A stretch of 64,000 bases of DNA from the NCBI RefSeq assembly GCF_900129405.1, contig NZ_FQVQ01000011.1, positions 49,894-113,893 of the forward strand, given 5' to 3'. The position numbers and the translations under genes were made by a program. Below are positions 34,455-44,604 of this stretch, in pieces. Every line of letters starts with the position of its first letter. Position 1 is the first letter of the stretch. A model generated the notes under the pieces. It was not told where the DNA came from. It searched no databases and worked only from the letters and a program-made list of their open reading frames with translations. This stretch comes from Flavobacterium fontis (GTDB lineage Bacteria > Bacteroidota > Bacteroidia > Flavobacteriales > Flavobacteriaceae).

Positions 34455-35489
34455 TTACATACGTTGATACCCTCCTTCTCCATTGCGCTTTAAACGCATT
34501 TTGTAATTGTCACATTTCGAACAATTGCGCCCCGTTATCCAGGTCAGTGTAAGTTCGTGCACCCCGCCCGTTCGAGGCAAACCAGAAGTATTTATGTCAA
34601 AGGAATATCCCAAACGAAAATCACCCAATACAAAAGTAGCAACTGGATTCAATGAAGTTAAAAGATGACTATTTGTAGCGCGCCGTTCCAAATTCACCAC
34701 ACTCATCACACCGAATGAAAATGCTCCATAATCGATAATCGTACCCACATCCAAACGATTGTACTGTCCTTGGCGCATATAATTCCCAACAAACTGAAAA
34801 GTCGTTCCTTCAGGTAGAAAAAAACTAGGTGTCCCCGTCATCTCATAAAAGTAGCCGCCATGTAAAGAGAAAAATAAATCTAAAGGAACATTTCCATTTT
34901 CAACAAAAGTGATATCTGGGCGATTCAAATGCTTTACAGATAATCCAACCCAAGTCGTCTCATTATCCAACAATACCCCTGCCCCAAAATCCATAAAAAA
35001 TAATCGATTAGTGTTTCGTAAAACCCAAGGATCGATAGTACTCCCCGCAATTTGTTCTGTATTGATATTTATTTGATCTTCTAACAATAACCCTTGAAAA
35101 CCAAAACTTTTGGTTCCTAATCCGCCCTCCAAACCAAAGCGCAATCGCCAATCATAATCCAATTCAACAATGTATGAAGCTGCAGCTTTGGCACTAAAAA
35201 AATTATAATTCGTAAAGTCTTCCGTGTGGTTTTGTAAAGTCAACCCAAGACCAATATTATCGGTAACCAAATTATTCACAAATCCAAATTGGGTGTCAAT
35301 GCGACGTTGATCATTTGGCCACTGCCGACGATGAACCAACCCCATATTCCAAGTATTAGCCATGCCTGTAAACGCAGGACTCAACGCTTCTGGTAAATTA
35401 TAAAATTGAGTGAAAATAGGATCTTGAGCATAGCTAATAAAGGGAATATAAAAGATACCTAAACAGAGTTTGAATATATATTTTCGCAT
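34455..35489 (-). CDS. PorP/SprF family type IX secretion membrane protein
   Basis: 344 residues. Signal peptide ending FISYAQ, then the family signature DPIFTQFYNLPEALSPAFTGMANTWNMGLVHRRQWP and outer-membrane beta-barrel strands. SprF-type proteins are needed for delivery or attachment of large type B adhesins such as SprB. Here it is encoded 4 bp after a 2215-residue adhesin, the standard sprB-sprF arrangement. C-terminus basic (RMLKRNGEGGYQRM-like). Confidence 0.92.
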   Translation of the reverse strand: MRKYIFKLCLGIFYIPFISYAQDPIFTQFYNLPEALSPAFTGMANTWNMGLVHRRQWPNDQRRIDTQFGFVNNLVTDNIGLGLTLQNHTEDFTNYNFFSAKAAASYIVELDYDWRLRFGLEGGLGTKSFGFQGLLLEDQININTEQIAGSTIDPWVLRNTNRLFFMDFGAGVLLDNETTWVGLSVKHLNRPDITFVENGNVPLDLFFSLHGGYFYEMTGTPSFFLPEGTTFQFVGNYMRQGQYNRLDVGTIIDYGAFSFGVMSVVNLERRATNSHLLTSLNPVATFVLGDFRLGYSFDINTSGLPRTGGVHELTLTWITGRNCSKCDNYKMRLKRNGEGGYQRM

Positions 35490-35493
35490 AATA

Positions 35494-38400
35494 TTACTTG
35501 ATTAAAACAAACGTTTGGGTAGCTTCAATACGCGTGTTATAAAACGTAGTGGCTGTTACCTTACAATAATAATTTCCATTTTCTGCCGGTTGCCCTTTAA
35601 TCATTGCATCCCATCCTATCAAGGTATCCCCTTGTTCAAAATAAATCAAGGAACCCCACGAATCATAAACCGATAAAGTGACTTCTTTCAATCGTTTGGT
35701 TACTGGGCGATAGGTGTCATTTACGCCATCTTTATTAGGAGTAAATGCTGAAGGAATGGCCAGAAAATAACCTTGTTCAACCCACAATGAAATAATTTTT
35801 TTATAAACACATCCAAAGGGATAATACACCGTTTGCGTCACAATATACTGTCCAGGACTACTGTACACATGAACTGGGTTTAATTCATTAGAAAAAGTAC
35901 CGTCCCCAAAATCCCAAACTACATTCAAATAATCTCCAGTAAGCATACTGGTAAAGGTGATGGGATCATTTATAGAATATATGCCATAAGTTGCATATCC
36001 AATAGACGAAGTATCAAAATCAACCGTTCCCAATTGAATCAAATCAACATTCACCGTGTAGGTGGCAATACATCCCGCAGCATCGGTTACCGTCAAAGTA
36101 ACAATACCTTCTTCATCTGTAGTCATTATCTCACCGTTCACTCCTGAAATAATACCACTTGACCATTGATACGTAAATGGAGGAACTCCGCCAGTTGCTG
36201 AGGCAACAAATCGTTGAAAAACCGTTTTCTGCTCACAATCATGGGTGACTTGCTCATCAACAGTTATAGCAATAGGACTCGGTCTGAAAATGGTATATTG
36301 AGCCTGTTGTATACAGCCATTAGCATCGGTTACTAGAACTGCATAGTTCCCATTGGGTATTTGATTCAAATCCTCTTGCGTACTTCCATTCGTCCAAGCA
36401 TAAGTATAAGGAGGTGTTCCGCCTGAAACAATCAAATCTATTGAACCACTTGTAGGTGTAGTACAATCTATTGCATTCGTCAATTGTGCATTCAACACCA
36501 AAGGCTGAGGCTCGGTAATAATGAATGTCCTCACAATTTGACAAGGTTTACTATCTGTTATAGTTACGGTGTACACACCCGGAGGTAAGTTATTACGTGT
36601 GGTTCCCGCAGTACTTCCATCACTCCATACCAAACTTACAGGAGCTATTCCCCCAACCAGATTCAATTGAATCGAACCGTTATTAGCCCCAAAACAACTA
36701 ATCGTATTTACTACAGGAGTAACCGTAAACAATGGCGCTTCTGGAATAATGATAGAGGTAGTTTGCACACATCCCACCGCATCAGTAACGGTTATAGTAT
36801 AAGTTCCAGCGGCTAAATTTGTTTGATTTAATACGGTAGATAAATTGTTCCAAGTAAATTGATACGGAGCTATACCACCACTAATATTGACCGTAAAACT
36901 TGCATCATTTGCGCCATAGCATGTTATTGGGGTTGTCGAATAATTAATCTGAATTAGAGGATTCTCTGTCAAAGTAACTGTCAATGTTTGTAAACAACCT
37001 TGTGCATCCGAAACTTCCAAACTATACGTCCCTGCAACAATTCCTGAAAGATCTCTAGTGCTTGCTGAAAAACCATTGGGTCCTGTCCATGAATAAACAT
37101 AATCAAGCGGTAATGGATTTGGAGTTCCTCCTTGAACATCTATTGTTATGGCTCCTGTTGCAGTTCCATAACATAGAACATTGGTTTGACTTATCAAATT
37201 TACTTCCAATGGTAAGGGTTGAGTAATCGTAAATGTTTCGGTTTTCGGTCCACAATTATTGGCATCTGTAACGGTTACAACATAAGTCCCTGGCCCAAGA
37301 TTTGTAATATCTTCAGAAGTAGCATAAGCATTTCCGTTTTTTGTCCAACTAATGCTGTAATTACCCGTGCCTCCACTAATACTCAAACTAATGCTTCCGT
37401 TATCAGCGTTGAAACAAGTGATATCATTTTCATCATCTACCGTGATGACAATATCGGTTGGCTCTGTAAGGGTATATGAAGATGTAAAAGGACATCCTCC
37501 AGCATCTAAAATGGTTACTTGATAAACGCCAGGCGCTAAATTAGAAATCGAGGAACTTGTAGCACTAAACCCATTTGGTCCTGTCCAATTTATCTGATAG
37601 GGATCCCCCGATGGAAAAGGGATTCCTCCGGTGATGGCCGTAACTATCGAAGCAGAGTTAACACCAAAACAAGAAGAATTGGCAACCACCACATTGGGAT
37701 TAATCGCCGGATTGACAATAACGGTTACAGTAAATGAAGGACCTACACAAACACCCGATGTAGGCGTCACTGTATAGGTTACAGTGGCAGGACTTGACGT
37801 CGTATTGATTAACGTTTGACTGATATTGGGTTGGGGTGTAAGTACAGCAGTAGCACCTACGACCGAGCCTGCCGGCATTACAGTAGGTACTCCCCAGGTA
37901 TAAGTTGTCCCGATTGGAATAAGATTACTTCCTGTTGGATCAGGTGTTATTGAAAAAGTAGCTCCACTACAAATAGTAGTAGTTTCAGGAGCAATTAGGG
38001 GATTTGGTTGGATAATCACTTCAGCGGTATTCGAAGAGATAACGGAACAACCGCCACTAATCGATGGAAAGGAGACAATACAATAATAGTAGGTAGTTCC
38101 CGCGATTGTTGAAGGAGGCGCATAGGTAGCCGAAGTGGCACCATTTATTGGAGTACCGCCCACAGTGGAATCGATAGTATTCGAATACCATTGGTAATCG
38201 GGTGTCCCTACTCCATTCACGAGAGTAAAGGAAAGTAATGAAGGGATTTGCCCCAAACAAACTTCACTGTTTACCGGTTGAGTAACAAAATCAGGGGCTA
38301 AATTGACAATAACAGTCGCTATTGAACTGGTTACGGCACAACCATTCCCACTACTTTGAGTAACAATACAATAGTAATAAAAAGTACCCGCTACTTGAGT

Positions 38401-41400
38401 AGGTGGTGTAAAGGAAGCATTGGTCTCCCCTGCAATTATCACCCCAGCAGTGGTACTGTTAGTTGGTGACACATACCATTGATAAGAATAACTAGTACCC
38501 ACCCCACCAATGACTTGTACAGCTAAAGTAGTGGAAGGCGTGTTTTGACATACGGTTTGCGTGAGCAATGGTTGTGTGGTAATCGTTGGATCAGGCACAA
38601 CGTCAACCTCAGCAATTGCGCTGGTAATTACACCACATCCTGCACCATTGAGGGTTATAATGACATAATAATAAAAAGTGCCCGTATTGGTAAAAGCAGC
38701 AGGGGTAAAACTGGCTGCATTTGTACCAACAGGAGTGCCACCTGTAGTAGAATTAGTAGTATTACTGTACCATTGATATATGGGTGTACCCACACCGCCT
38801 GAATAGGAAACGGTTAATGCTGGGATTATGCCTCCAACACAAATGCTTTGCGTGCTGAGCGGCTGACTAGTAATTGTTGGTAGAGGATTAATGGTAACCA
38901 CAGCAGTGGCAGAGGTAACACTAGTACACCCACCTGAGGTAAAGGTAATCACACAATAATAAGAACCCGATTGGGTTGAGCTAGGCAAATAACTAGCTGA
39001 GGTTGCCCCTGTGATTGGACCATTTGAATCAAACCATTGGTAGGATGGTGTTCCCGTTCCATTCGTGAAGGCAACTGTCAATGGAGCGATGGTAGAACCC
39101 TCACAAACCGTGATTGATTGGGGCTGTGTAGTTATAGAGGGAGCTGGAACCACTGTTACTGCGGCAGTAGCACTTGTGACACTACATCCCACAGATGACT
39201 GACTTATAACACAATAGTAATATAACGTTCCAATTGCTGTTGTAGGTGGGTTGAATGTTGCATTTGTTTGACCAGATAGTAAAACACCACCTGTATTGCT
39301 ATTCGAAGTATTGCTAAACCACTGATAGGTAAAGACACCAGTTCCTCCACTTGCATCAACACTCAATATAGTAGGAGCTGTATTTTGACATTGGATTTGA
39401 CTAGGTAGAGGTTGAGTGGTAACGATTGGGTCAGCAACCACATTGACCTCTGCAACAGTGCTTGTAACTGTCCCGCAACCACTACCACTCAAACTTACTA
39501 CAGCATAATAGTAAAAGGTTCCCGTGTTTGTAAATACTGGAGGCGTAAATGTGGATGAATTACTTCCTAAAGGTGTTCCGCCAACTGTACTATTGGTTGT
39601 ATTTACAAACCACTGATAGCTTGCATTCCCTAAACCACCTGAATATGCAACTGAAAACGGACTCACCGTAGCGCCCACACATACGGTTTGCGTTGGCAAA
39701 GGTGGCGAAGTGATCGTAGGTAAGGGACTGACCGTTACAGCGGCAACCGCCGAGGTTAATCCCGAACATCCATTTGAGGCCAAACTAATCAAACAATAAT
39801 AGTATAAAGTGCCTACCGTATTGGTAGGTGGAGTGTAAGTAGCATTGGTAGCGCCAGAAATAATTACCCCACCAATTGTACTGTTGGTCGTATTGGAATA
39901 CCATTGATACGTGGGGGTAACCGTTGCACTATTCAAACTAACGGTCAATGGCAAAACGGTTCCTCCCAAACATACCGAACTCGATACGGGTTGTGCAGTT
40001 ATTAAGGGAGCGGGATTTACAGTAACCGTATAAGTAAAAGTTGCCCCTACACAGTTAGAAAAGGTAGGCGTTACAACATAAGTAACAGTTCCCGGATTTG
40101 TGCTTGTTGTCGTAAGGGTTTGTGGCGGTATCGTTGCACCAGTCCCCGAAGCCGTAAATCCAGTTACACCAGAAGTAGCCGTAGCGCTCCAAGTAAATGT
40201 AGTTCCCGAAGGATTAGCGGTTAAAGCAATAGGAGCCGTTGCTGTACCCGAACAAATCGTTTGACTGGTTACAGTATTGGTTACTGTAGGAGCTACATTA
40301 ACCGTAAAACTCTGTGTAGCCGTCGTAGAAGTACCACATTCGTTGGTAGCCGTAAAAGACACCGTATAAGGGCCACCTGTAGGATAAGAAATGGTTCCAG
40401 GATTGAGAGACGTTGACGATGAAGGTGTACCCCCAGGAAAACTCCACGCATAAGTTAGCGTACCGCCTGAAGGTGCGCAATTAGTAACCGACCCCACAGG
40501 AGTGATATTGGCTGTGCCACAAGAATTAGAAATAGGACTAATAGAAACCGTTGGAGGCTTTTTCACAATAACGGTTTGAGTTGTTACAGCAGTTCCACAG
40601 GAATTGGTAACCGAAAGCCGTATCGTATAAGTCCCCGACTCGGTAAAGTTATAGGTTGCATTGGCAGAAGTTTGATTGGGTATCGGGGGAATACTAGAGC
40701 CACAAAAGTTAGGAGAATGGGTAACTTGCCACAAATAAGTAGGGGTCGAACATTGATTGGCTACATTGGTCGTATTGGTAGCCGTGACAGCGAGCGGAGC
40801 ACATCCCTCAGTAGTAGACAAAGAAAACTGAGGCGACAACGGACTCCCCACACAGATTGTTTTCACTTCGGTATCAATGCCGCAACGATTACCCGTTTTT
40901 AAAGTTATGGTATAAACCCCGGGAACAGTAAAGTTTAAACAAAGTTGATTGGATCCTGTTAACCATAAACTTGCATCAGTTGAACCAAAATCGTTACCTA
41001 GTAAACTTCCTCCCACTAAATTAAAACCGGTAGAGGGGGAAACTGACCAAATAATATTTGGATTAGAGCAAGTTGTACCAATGACTTGATTCCCCTGAGA
41101 GGTATTTGTAAAACAAACTTGATTTCCAATACATGGATTTGTTGGAACAGTAAAATCTGCTATGGGTTGTGCACTAACATATATAGGAACAACACTCACG
41201 GAGGAAGTACCACATGGGTTGGTAGCAACAATATTTGCTTTAAATGAGTTTGGAAATGAATTACTACCATCAGAACTTGTAGTGTTACATGAGGAACTTG
41301 TAAATGTATGGGTAACACTAGCTGGAGGAGGATGATTAAATACTTGTGGATTAGATCCATCATTAAATGTTACCGTATAAAGTGTTCCTGCTGGATTATT

Positions 41401-42141
41401 ACTAGTTCCAGTTATAGGAAAAGATAATGTTTGAGAAGAACATATATCCGTATTTCCAGGATTTCCCAAGGCTACAGCAGGATTAGAACCAACAAACACT
41501 ATATAGTTTTTGTTAACGATACATCCATTTGAACCTACAATAGTATAAGTCATATTCCAAAGACCAACTGAATATACATGAGTTAGCGTAGTCCATGAAT
41601 TCCCAATAAAATTAGGAGAACCATCACCCCAATTAATTGTATAGTTTTGATTTGTAGCTACTGAAGAAGATGTATTTGTAAAGTTAAAAGTAGAAGTCGC
41701 ATTTGTACAAACTCTAAATACAGGTGTTCCATTAAATGTTGTTCCAGCACCCGTTCCGCCCATGGTGGCATCAGGCTGTGGAAGAATCGTAACCGTAACA
41801 CTCCCCGAAACTGAAGCCGATTGCGTTGGATTTGAGCTATCACTCACCGAAACCAATTGATAGGTAAATGTACCTGAGGTTGTGGTAGGAGCTACCAATG
41901 ATGCTGTGTTTCCAGTGGTAGTTGTCAACGTTTGTGGGGCACCACCATTAATGGTGTATGTAAATGTATAAGGAGCTACACCCCCACTCCCTGTAAAGGT
42001 AAGTGTAGGGCCTGTACTATTTTGACAAACCGTACCGCCCCCGGTCAACGTAGCCGTAGGCAACAATCGATCGTAGTCGTGACCATACCCCGAAACAGAA
42101 AACAAAATCAAACCAAGAATTGTAACAAATTTTGACATCAT
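35494..42141 (-). CDS. Giant SprB-like adhesin with T9SS type B C-terminal domain
   Basis: 2215 residues, secreted. A signal peptide precedes a PKD-like domain (INWGDGSPNFIG), then about eight Ig-like modules of ~90 residues (each with TxxVCxGxTI...YQWYSNTTNST...YYYCVIS). About five SprB-type repeats follow (CYGTATGAITIDVQGGTPN, GTYSLEVSDAQGC). A second PKD (VVWDFGDGTFSNELNPVHVY) leads to the gliding-motility-associated C-terminal domain SAFTPNKDGVNDTYRPV, the type B sorting signal. Predicted cell-surface adhesin for gliding or attachment, exported by a type IX system encoded elsewhere. It shares a transcript with the PorP/SprF gene downstream. Confidence 0.92.
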   Translation of the reverse strand: MMSKFVTILGLILFSVSGYGHDYDRLLPTATLTGGGTVCQNSTGPTLTFTGSGGVAPYTFTYTINGGAPQTLTTTTGNTASLVAPTTTSGTFTYQLVSVSDSSNPTQSASVSGSVTVTILPQPDATMGGTGAGTTFNGTPVFRVCTNATSTFNFTNTSSSVATNQNYTINWGDGSPNFIGNSWTTLTHVYSVGLWNMTYTIVGSNGCIVNKNYIVFVGSNPAVALGNPGNTDICSSQTLSFPITGTSNNPAGTLYTVTFNDGSNPQVFNHPPPASVTHTFTSSSCNTTSSDGSNSFPNSFKANIVATNPCGTSSVSVVPIYVSAQPIADFTVPTNPCIGNQVCFTNTSQGNQVIGTTCSNPNIIWSVSPSTGFNLVGGSLLGNDFGSTDASLWLTGSNQLCLNFTVPGVYTITLKTGNRCGIDTEVKTICVGSPLSPQFSLSTTEGCAPLAVTATNTTNVANQCSTPTYLWQVTHSPNFCGSSIPPIPNQTSANATYNFTESGTYTIRLSVTNSCGTAVTTQTVIVKKPPTVSISPISNSCGTANITPVGSVTNCAPSGGTLTYAWSFPGGTPSSSTSLNPGTISYPTGGPYTVSFTATNECGTSTTATQSFTVNVAPTVTNTVTSQTICSGTATAPIALTANPSGTTFTWSATATSGVTGFTASGTGATIPPQTLTTTSTNPGTVTYVVTPTFSNCVGATFTYTVTVNPAPLITAQPVSSSVCLGGTVLPLTVSLNSATVTPTYQWYSNTTNSTIGGVIISGATNATYTPPTNTVGTLYYYCLISLASNGCSGLTSAVAAVTVSPLPTITSPPLPTQTVCVGATVSPFSVAYSGGLGNASYQWFVNTTNSTVGGTPLGSNSSTFTPPVFTNTGTFYYYAVVSLSGSGCGTVTSTVAEVNVVADPIVTTQPLPSQIQCQNTAPTILSVDASGGTGVFTYQWFSNTSNSNTGGVLLSGQTNATFNPPTTAIGTLYYYCVISQSSVGCSVTSATAAVTVVPAPSITTQPQSITVCEGSTIAPLTVAFTNGTGTPSYQWFDSNGPITGATSASYLPSSTQSGSYYCVITFTSGGCTSVTSATAVVTINPLPTITSQPLSTQSICVGGIIPALTVSYSGGVGTPIYQWYSNTTNSTTGGTPVGTNAASFTPAAFTNTGTFYYYVIITLNGAGCGVITSAIAEVDVVPDPTITTQPLLTQTVCQNTPSTTLAVQVIGGVGTSYSYQWYVSPTNSTTAGVIIAGETNASFTPPTQVAGTFYYYCIVTQSSGNGCAVTSSIATVIVNLAPDFVTQPVNSEVCLGQIPSLLSFTLVNGVGTPDYQWYSNTIDSTVGGTPINGATSATYAPPSTIAGTTYYYCIVSFPSISGGCSVISSNTAEVIIQPNPLIAPETTTICSGATFSITPDPTGSNLIPIGTTYTWGVPTVMPAGSVVGATAVLTPQPNISQTLINTTSSPATVTYTVTPTSGVCVGPSFTVTVIVNPAINPNVVVANSSCFGVNSASIVTAITGGIPFPSGDPYQINWTGPNGFSATSSSISNLAPGVYQVTILDAGGCPFTSSYTLTEPTDIVITVDDENDITCFNADNGSISLSISGGTGNYSISWTKNGNAYATSEDITNLGPGTYVVTVTDANNCGPKTETFTITQPLPLEVNLISQTNVLCYGTATGAITIDVQGGTPNPLPLDYVYSWTGPNGFSASTRDLSGIVAGTYSLEVSDAQGCLQTLTVTLTENPLIQINYSTTPITCYGANDASFTVNISGGIAPYQFTWNNLSTVLNQTNLAAGTYTITVTDAVGCVQTTSIIIPEAPLFTVTPVVNTISCFGANNGSIQLNLVGGIAPVSLVWSDGSTAGTTRNNLPPGVYTVTITDSKPCQIVRTFIITEPQPLVLNAQLTNAIDCTTPTSGSIDLIVSGGTPPYTYAWTNGSTQEDLNQIPNGNYAVLVTDANGCIQQAQYTIFRPSPIAITVDEQVTHDCEQKTVFQRFVASATGGVPPFTYQWSSGIISGVNGEIMTTDEEGIVTLTVTDAAGCIATYTVNVDLIQLGTVDFDTSSIGYATYGIYSINDPITFTSMLTGDYLNVVWDFGDGTFSNELNPVHVYSSPGQYIVTQTVYYPFGCVYKKIISLWVEQGYFLAIPSAFTPNKDGVNDTYRPVTKRLKEVTLSVYDSWGSLIYFEQGDTLIGWDAMIKGQPAENGNYYCKVTATTFYNTRIEATQTFVLIK

Positions 42142-42199
42142 ATTTTTTTTGAAAAATAATTGCTCTTTCTATGCTTTCAAATACGAATTTCATCGTATC

Positions 42200-42406
42200 C
42201 TAATCCTCATATCCACACAAGGTATAGCCTAAACCTTGAGCTTCTTTCAAACTTTTTTTTACTATTTCATGCGTACAAGCTCGCAATCCTCGACAGGATT
42301 TCGTAAAATGATACTTATGCGCCGTTTTACTAACACAAACATAAACATCATTCTTTTGGGAGGAAGGAAGAAACAACACAAAAACAAGTACCAATAATAC
42401 CTTCAT
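42200..42406 (-). CDS. Small secreted Cys-rich protein
   Basis: 68 residues. The signal peptide MKVLLVLVFVLFLPSSQ is followed by YVCVSKTAHKYHFTKSCRGL and TLCGYED. The C-x2-S...YH...C-x-GL...C pattern is common in small Bacteroidota proteins and resembles a zinc-ribbon-like or Ada-like metal-binding fold; function unknown. It starts 1 bp after the lipoprotein gene and ends the nuclease operon. Confidence 0.7.
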   Translation of the reverse strand: MKVLLVLVFVLFLPSSQKNDVYVCVSKTAHKYHFTKSCRGLRACTHEIVKKSLKEAQGLGYTLCGYED

Positions 42407-42407
42407 T

Positions 42408-42809
42408 TTACTTCACACTGAGTTTATACGCATTTCCTAGGGTATCAGTAGCTAATAAAGCTCCTTTCCCTATCCATTCTGTTTTTATTCCAATAGTCCC
42501 CAATTGAGGATGTGTCAACTTCCCTTCGCCATATTTACCCGCCACTTGCACTGCACCCGAAACTTTAGTTCCTGCTTCATCTTCCCCCTCAACGGTATAC
42601 GCGTATTGATACGTGCCGTCGTTTCGTGTTAGTCGATATTCAAATTTTTCATTTGTCTCTGGATAAACAGTATCAATATCCGTGACCGAAGTATCGACCA
42701 TCTTCTCCTCTTGGGGTTTGGATAAAAGAGGTTGCGGAGGTAAACTAGCCTCTCTTTTACAGGCTAAAAAACTCAGAATTAGAAGTATTGTATAAATATA
42801 CCGTATCAT
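42408..42809 (-). CDS. Small hypothetical lipoprotein
   Basis: 133 residues. Signal peptide with lipobox SFLAC-K predicts membrane anchoring. The mature part is short beta strands (FEYRLTRNDGTYQYAYTVEG, GKYGEGKLTHPQLGTIGIKTEW). No family recognised. It lies 3 bp downstream of the secreted nuclease gene, so it is probably co-expressed from the palindrome-controlled promoter. Confidence 0.7.
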   Translation of the reverse strand: MIRYIYTILLILSFLACKREASLPPQPLLSKPQEEKMVDTSVTDIDTVYPETNEKFEYRLTRNDGTYQYAYTVEGEDEAGTKVSGAVQVAGKYGEGKLTHPQLGTIGIKTEWIGKGALLATDTLGNAYKLSVK

Positions 42810-42812
42810 ACC

Positions 42813-43616
42813 TTATAAAAATTCAAGAGTAACAAGAATTGGAACATGATCGCTTAATGCACGAGCCGCACTAAAGTCTGAAAACAACCGATAAAAGTGT
42901 AAAACCGTAGGGTTGACTATCCGAACAAAATCTTTTGGATACCAAATATTATCGAAGGGCTTTGAAAGACAATCTCCATCAGCGCAGCTCTTTTTCAATG
43001 AGGTTTTTTGTGCAGTAAATGCGGGTAAATACCCCTGTTGTCGTAAAGGATTAAAAACAGTATTAGAATCAGAGCAATTGAAATCCCCCAAAAATAACAA
43101 ACGTAGTTGAGGATATTGGGTCGGTAAAAACTTAAAATACTTAATTTCTCTTTCAGGCTGCTTACTTGCTGTAATGGCATGAAAATTCACCAACGTAAAG
43201 TTGTGCACTTCAAATTGAAAGGTAGCATAATACGGCTCTCGATCAATAGCTTGCGCCCAAGTAGCCTCCAACCAAGGCTTCCCGATTAATTTTACGCGCG
43301 AAGGTTTCCATAAATAGGCATACCGTTCGGTCTTGTAGGCGCTGCTTACCGTGGGAGCACTCACCACATAATCCCATTGACTCCCTTTTCGATTCAACGC
43401 ATCGGCCAAAGCAGCCACCTGTTGAGCCCCTCCTGGTCCAGCTACTACTTCTTGAAGCGCTACAATATCATAAGTTCGTAAGTATTGGGCCAAAAAGGCA
43501 ATCTCCTCTTTGGTCTTTGAAGCTCCAAAATTGGCAATATTCCAACTAACTACCTGAACCTGGGCAATTAGTCCCTGAAACGCAAACAGGATGATGAAAA
43601 GAAAACGATACGGCAT
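42813..43616 (-). CDS. Secreted endonuclease/exonuclease/phosphatase family protein
   Basis: 267 residues. Signal peptide MPYRFLFIILFAFQGLIA-Q, so the enzyme acts outside the cytoplasm. The DNase I-like fold shows SWNIANFG, VALQEVV (metal Glu), LVNFHAITASK, LFLGDFNCSD (catalytic Asp/Asn) and LSDHVPILVTL (catalytic His). Probably a DNase. Start: the ATG at 43616 is preferred because the -7 box TATTTTTG at 43642-43635 excludes the longer frame starting at 43637. The palindrome 33 bp upstream is shared with the divergent cas1. First gene of a three-gene operon. Confidence 0.85.
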   Translation of the reverse strand: MPYRFLFIILFAFQGLIAQVQVVSWNIANFGASKTKEEIAFLAQYLRTYDIVALQEVVAGPGGAQQVAALADALNRKGSQWDYVVSAPTVSSAYKTERYAYLWKPSRVKLIGKPWLEATWAQAIDREPYYATFQFEVHNFTLVNFHAITASKQPEREIKYFKFLPTQYPQLRLLFLGDFNCSDSNTVFNPLRQQGYLPAFTAQKTSLKKSCADGDCLSKPFDNIWYPKDFVRIVNPTVLHFYRLFSDFSAARALSDHVPILVTLEFL

Positions 43617-43634
43617 GGAGACAAATTTACGCCT

Positions 43635-43709
43635 CAAAAATAGTGGAAATCAAAAGTATACCATTACGGATTTCCGTAAAATACTACAAATTATTCTCTT
43701 TTATTTTAA
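43635..43709. promoter_or_regulatory. Shared operator between the secreted nuclease and cas1
   Basis: The palindrome at 43662-43681 has the core TTACGGATTTCCGTAA. Leftward, a perfect -7 box TATTTTTG (43642-43635) is exactly 33 bp from its centre and serves the nuclease operon. Rightward, a weaker box TATTTTAA (43702-43709) is about 34 bp away and would serve cas1 (ATG 43717). Confidence 0.65.
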
Positions 43710-43716
43710 CTAAAAA

Positions 43717-44604
43717 ATGATAAAACGTACCCTCCTACTCGAAAACAAAGCTTCCATTACAACGCAACACCAGCAATTAGTTATAAAAACGGAGCACCGT
43801 GAAGCAACTGTTCCCATAGAGGACATTGGCTTTGTCGTCATTGATCACCCTGAAATCTATATTAGCATTTCGGCAATGAATTTTTTGGTGGAACACAATG
43901 CAGCACTTATTATTTGCCACCCTAAAAATCACTTACCCAATGGCTTGTTTATGAACCTCAACAGCCATCATATTCAACAAGAAATCTTCAAACACCAAAT
44001 TAAGGCAAGTGCGCCCTTGAAAAAACAACTATGGCAACAAACCATCGTTGAAAAAATTACCAATCAAGGAATACTCCTTGAAAAAGTAACGGGAGATAAA
44101 AACACCTTTTCTTTTTTAGCAAGTAAAGTGTTAAGCGGTGATACGACCAACATGGAAGGGGTTGCGGCCAATTGGTATTGGAAATCATTCTTTGAACAGC
44201 AATTTAAACGCGAACGTTTTGGCAAGTATCCCAATAACTTTTTAAACTATGGGTATGCCCTACTTCGAGCAGCTACAGCGCGTTCATTAGCTGGGAGCGG
44301 TTTATTGAACACCCTCGGAATTCATCACAAAAGTAAATACAATGCTTTTGCCTTGGCCGATGACATCATGGAACCTTTTCGTCCCTTGGTTGATGAAAAA
44401 GTGTGGGAACTTACCCAACGATTTTCCGAGGAAGAACTAACGACAACCATCAAATCGGAACTTTTACAAGTGTTGACACGAACCGTCTATTTTGGGGAGG
44501 AGAAAAGTCCATTGATGGTCGGGCTCCAACGTACAACCAGTTCCTTACAACAATGTTTTACGGGAGAGCGGAAAAAGATAAACTACCCCAAGTTATGGAA
44601 CTGA
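43717..44604 (+). CDS. cas1: CRISPR-associated endonuclease Cas1 (type II-C)
   Basis: 295 residues. Integrates new spacers with Cas2. Starts MIKRTLLLENKASITTQHQQLV, as in type II Cas1. The metal-binding Glu is in NMEGVAANWYW, the His in LGIHHKSKYNAFALADDIMEPFRP, which also gives the Asp. Length is normal. It overlaps cas2 by 10 bp. It is preceded by a palindromic operator shared with the secreted nuclease. It appears intact, unlike cas9 in the same locus. Confidence 0.96.
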   Translation: MIKRTLLLENKASITTQHQQLVIKTEHREATVPIEDIGFVVIDHPEIYISISAMNFLVEHNAALIICHPKNHLPNGLFMNLNSHHIQQEIFKHQIKASAPLKKQLWQQTIVEKITNQGILLEKVTGDKNTFSFLASKVLSGDTTNMEGVAANWYWKSFFEQQFKRERFGKYPNNFLNYGYALLRAATARSLAGSGLLNTLGIHHKSKYNAFALADDIMEPFRPLVDEKVWELTQRFSEEELTTTIKSELLQVLTRTVYFGEEKSPLMVGLQRTTSSLQQCFTGERKKINYPKLWN

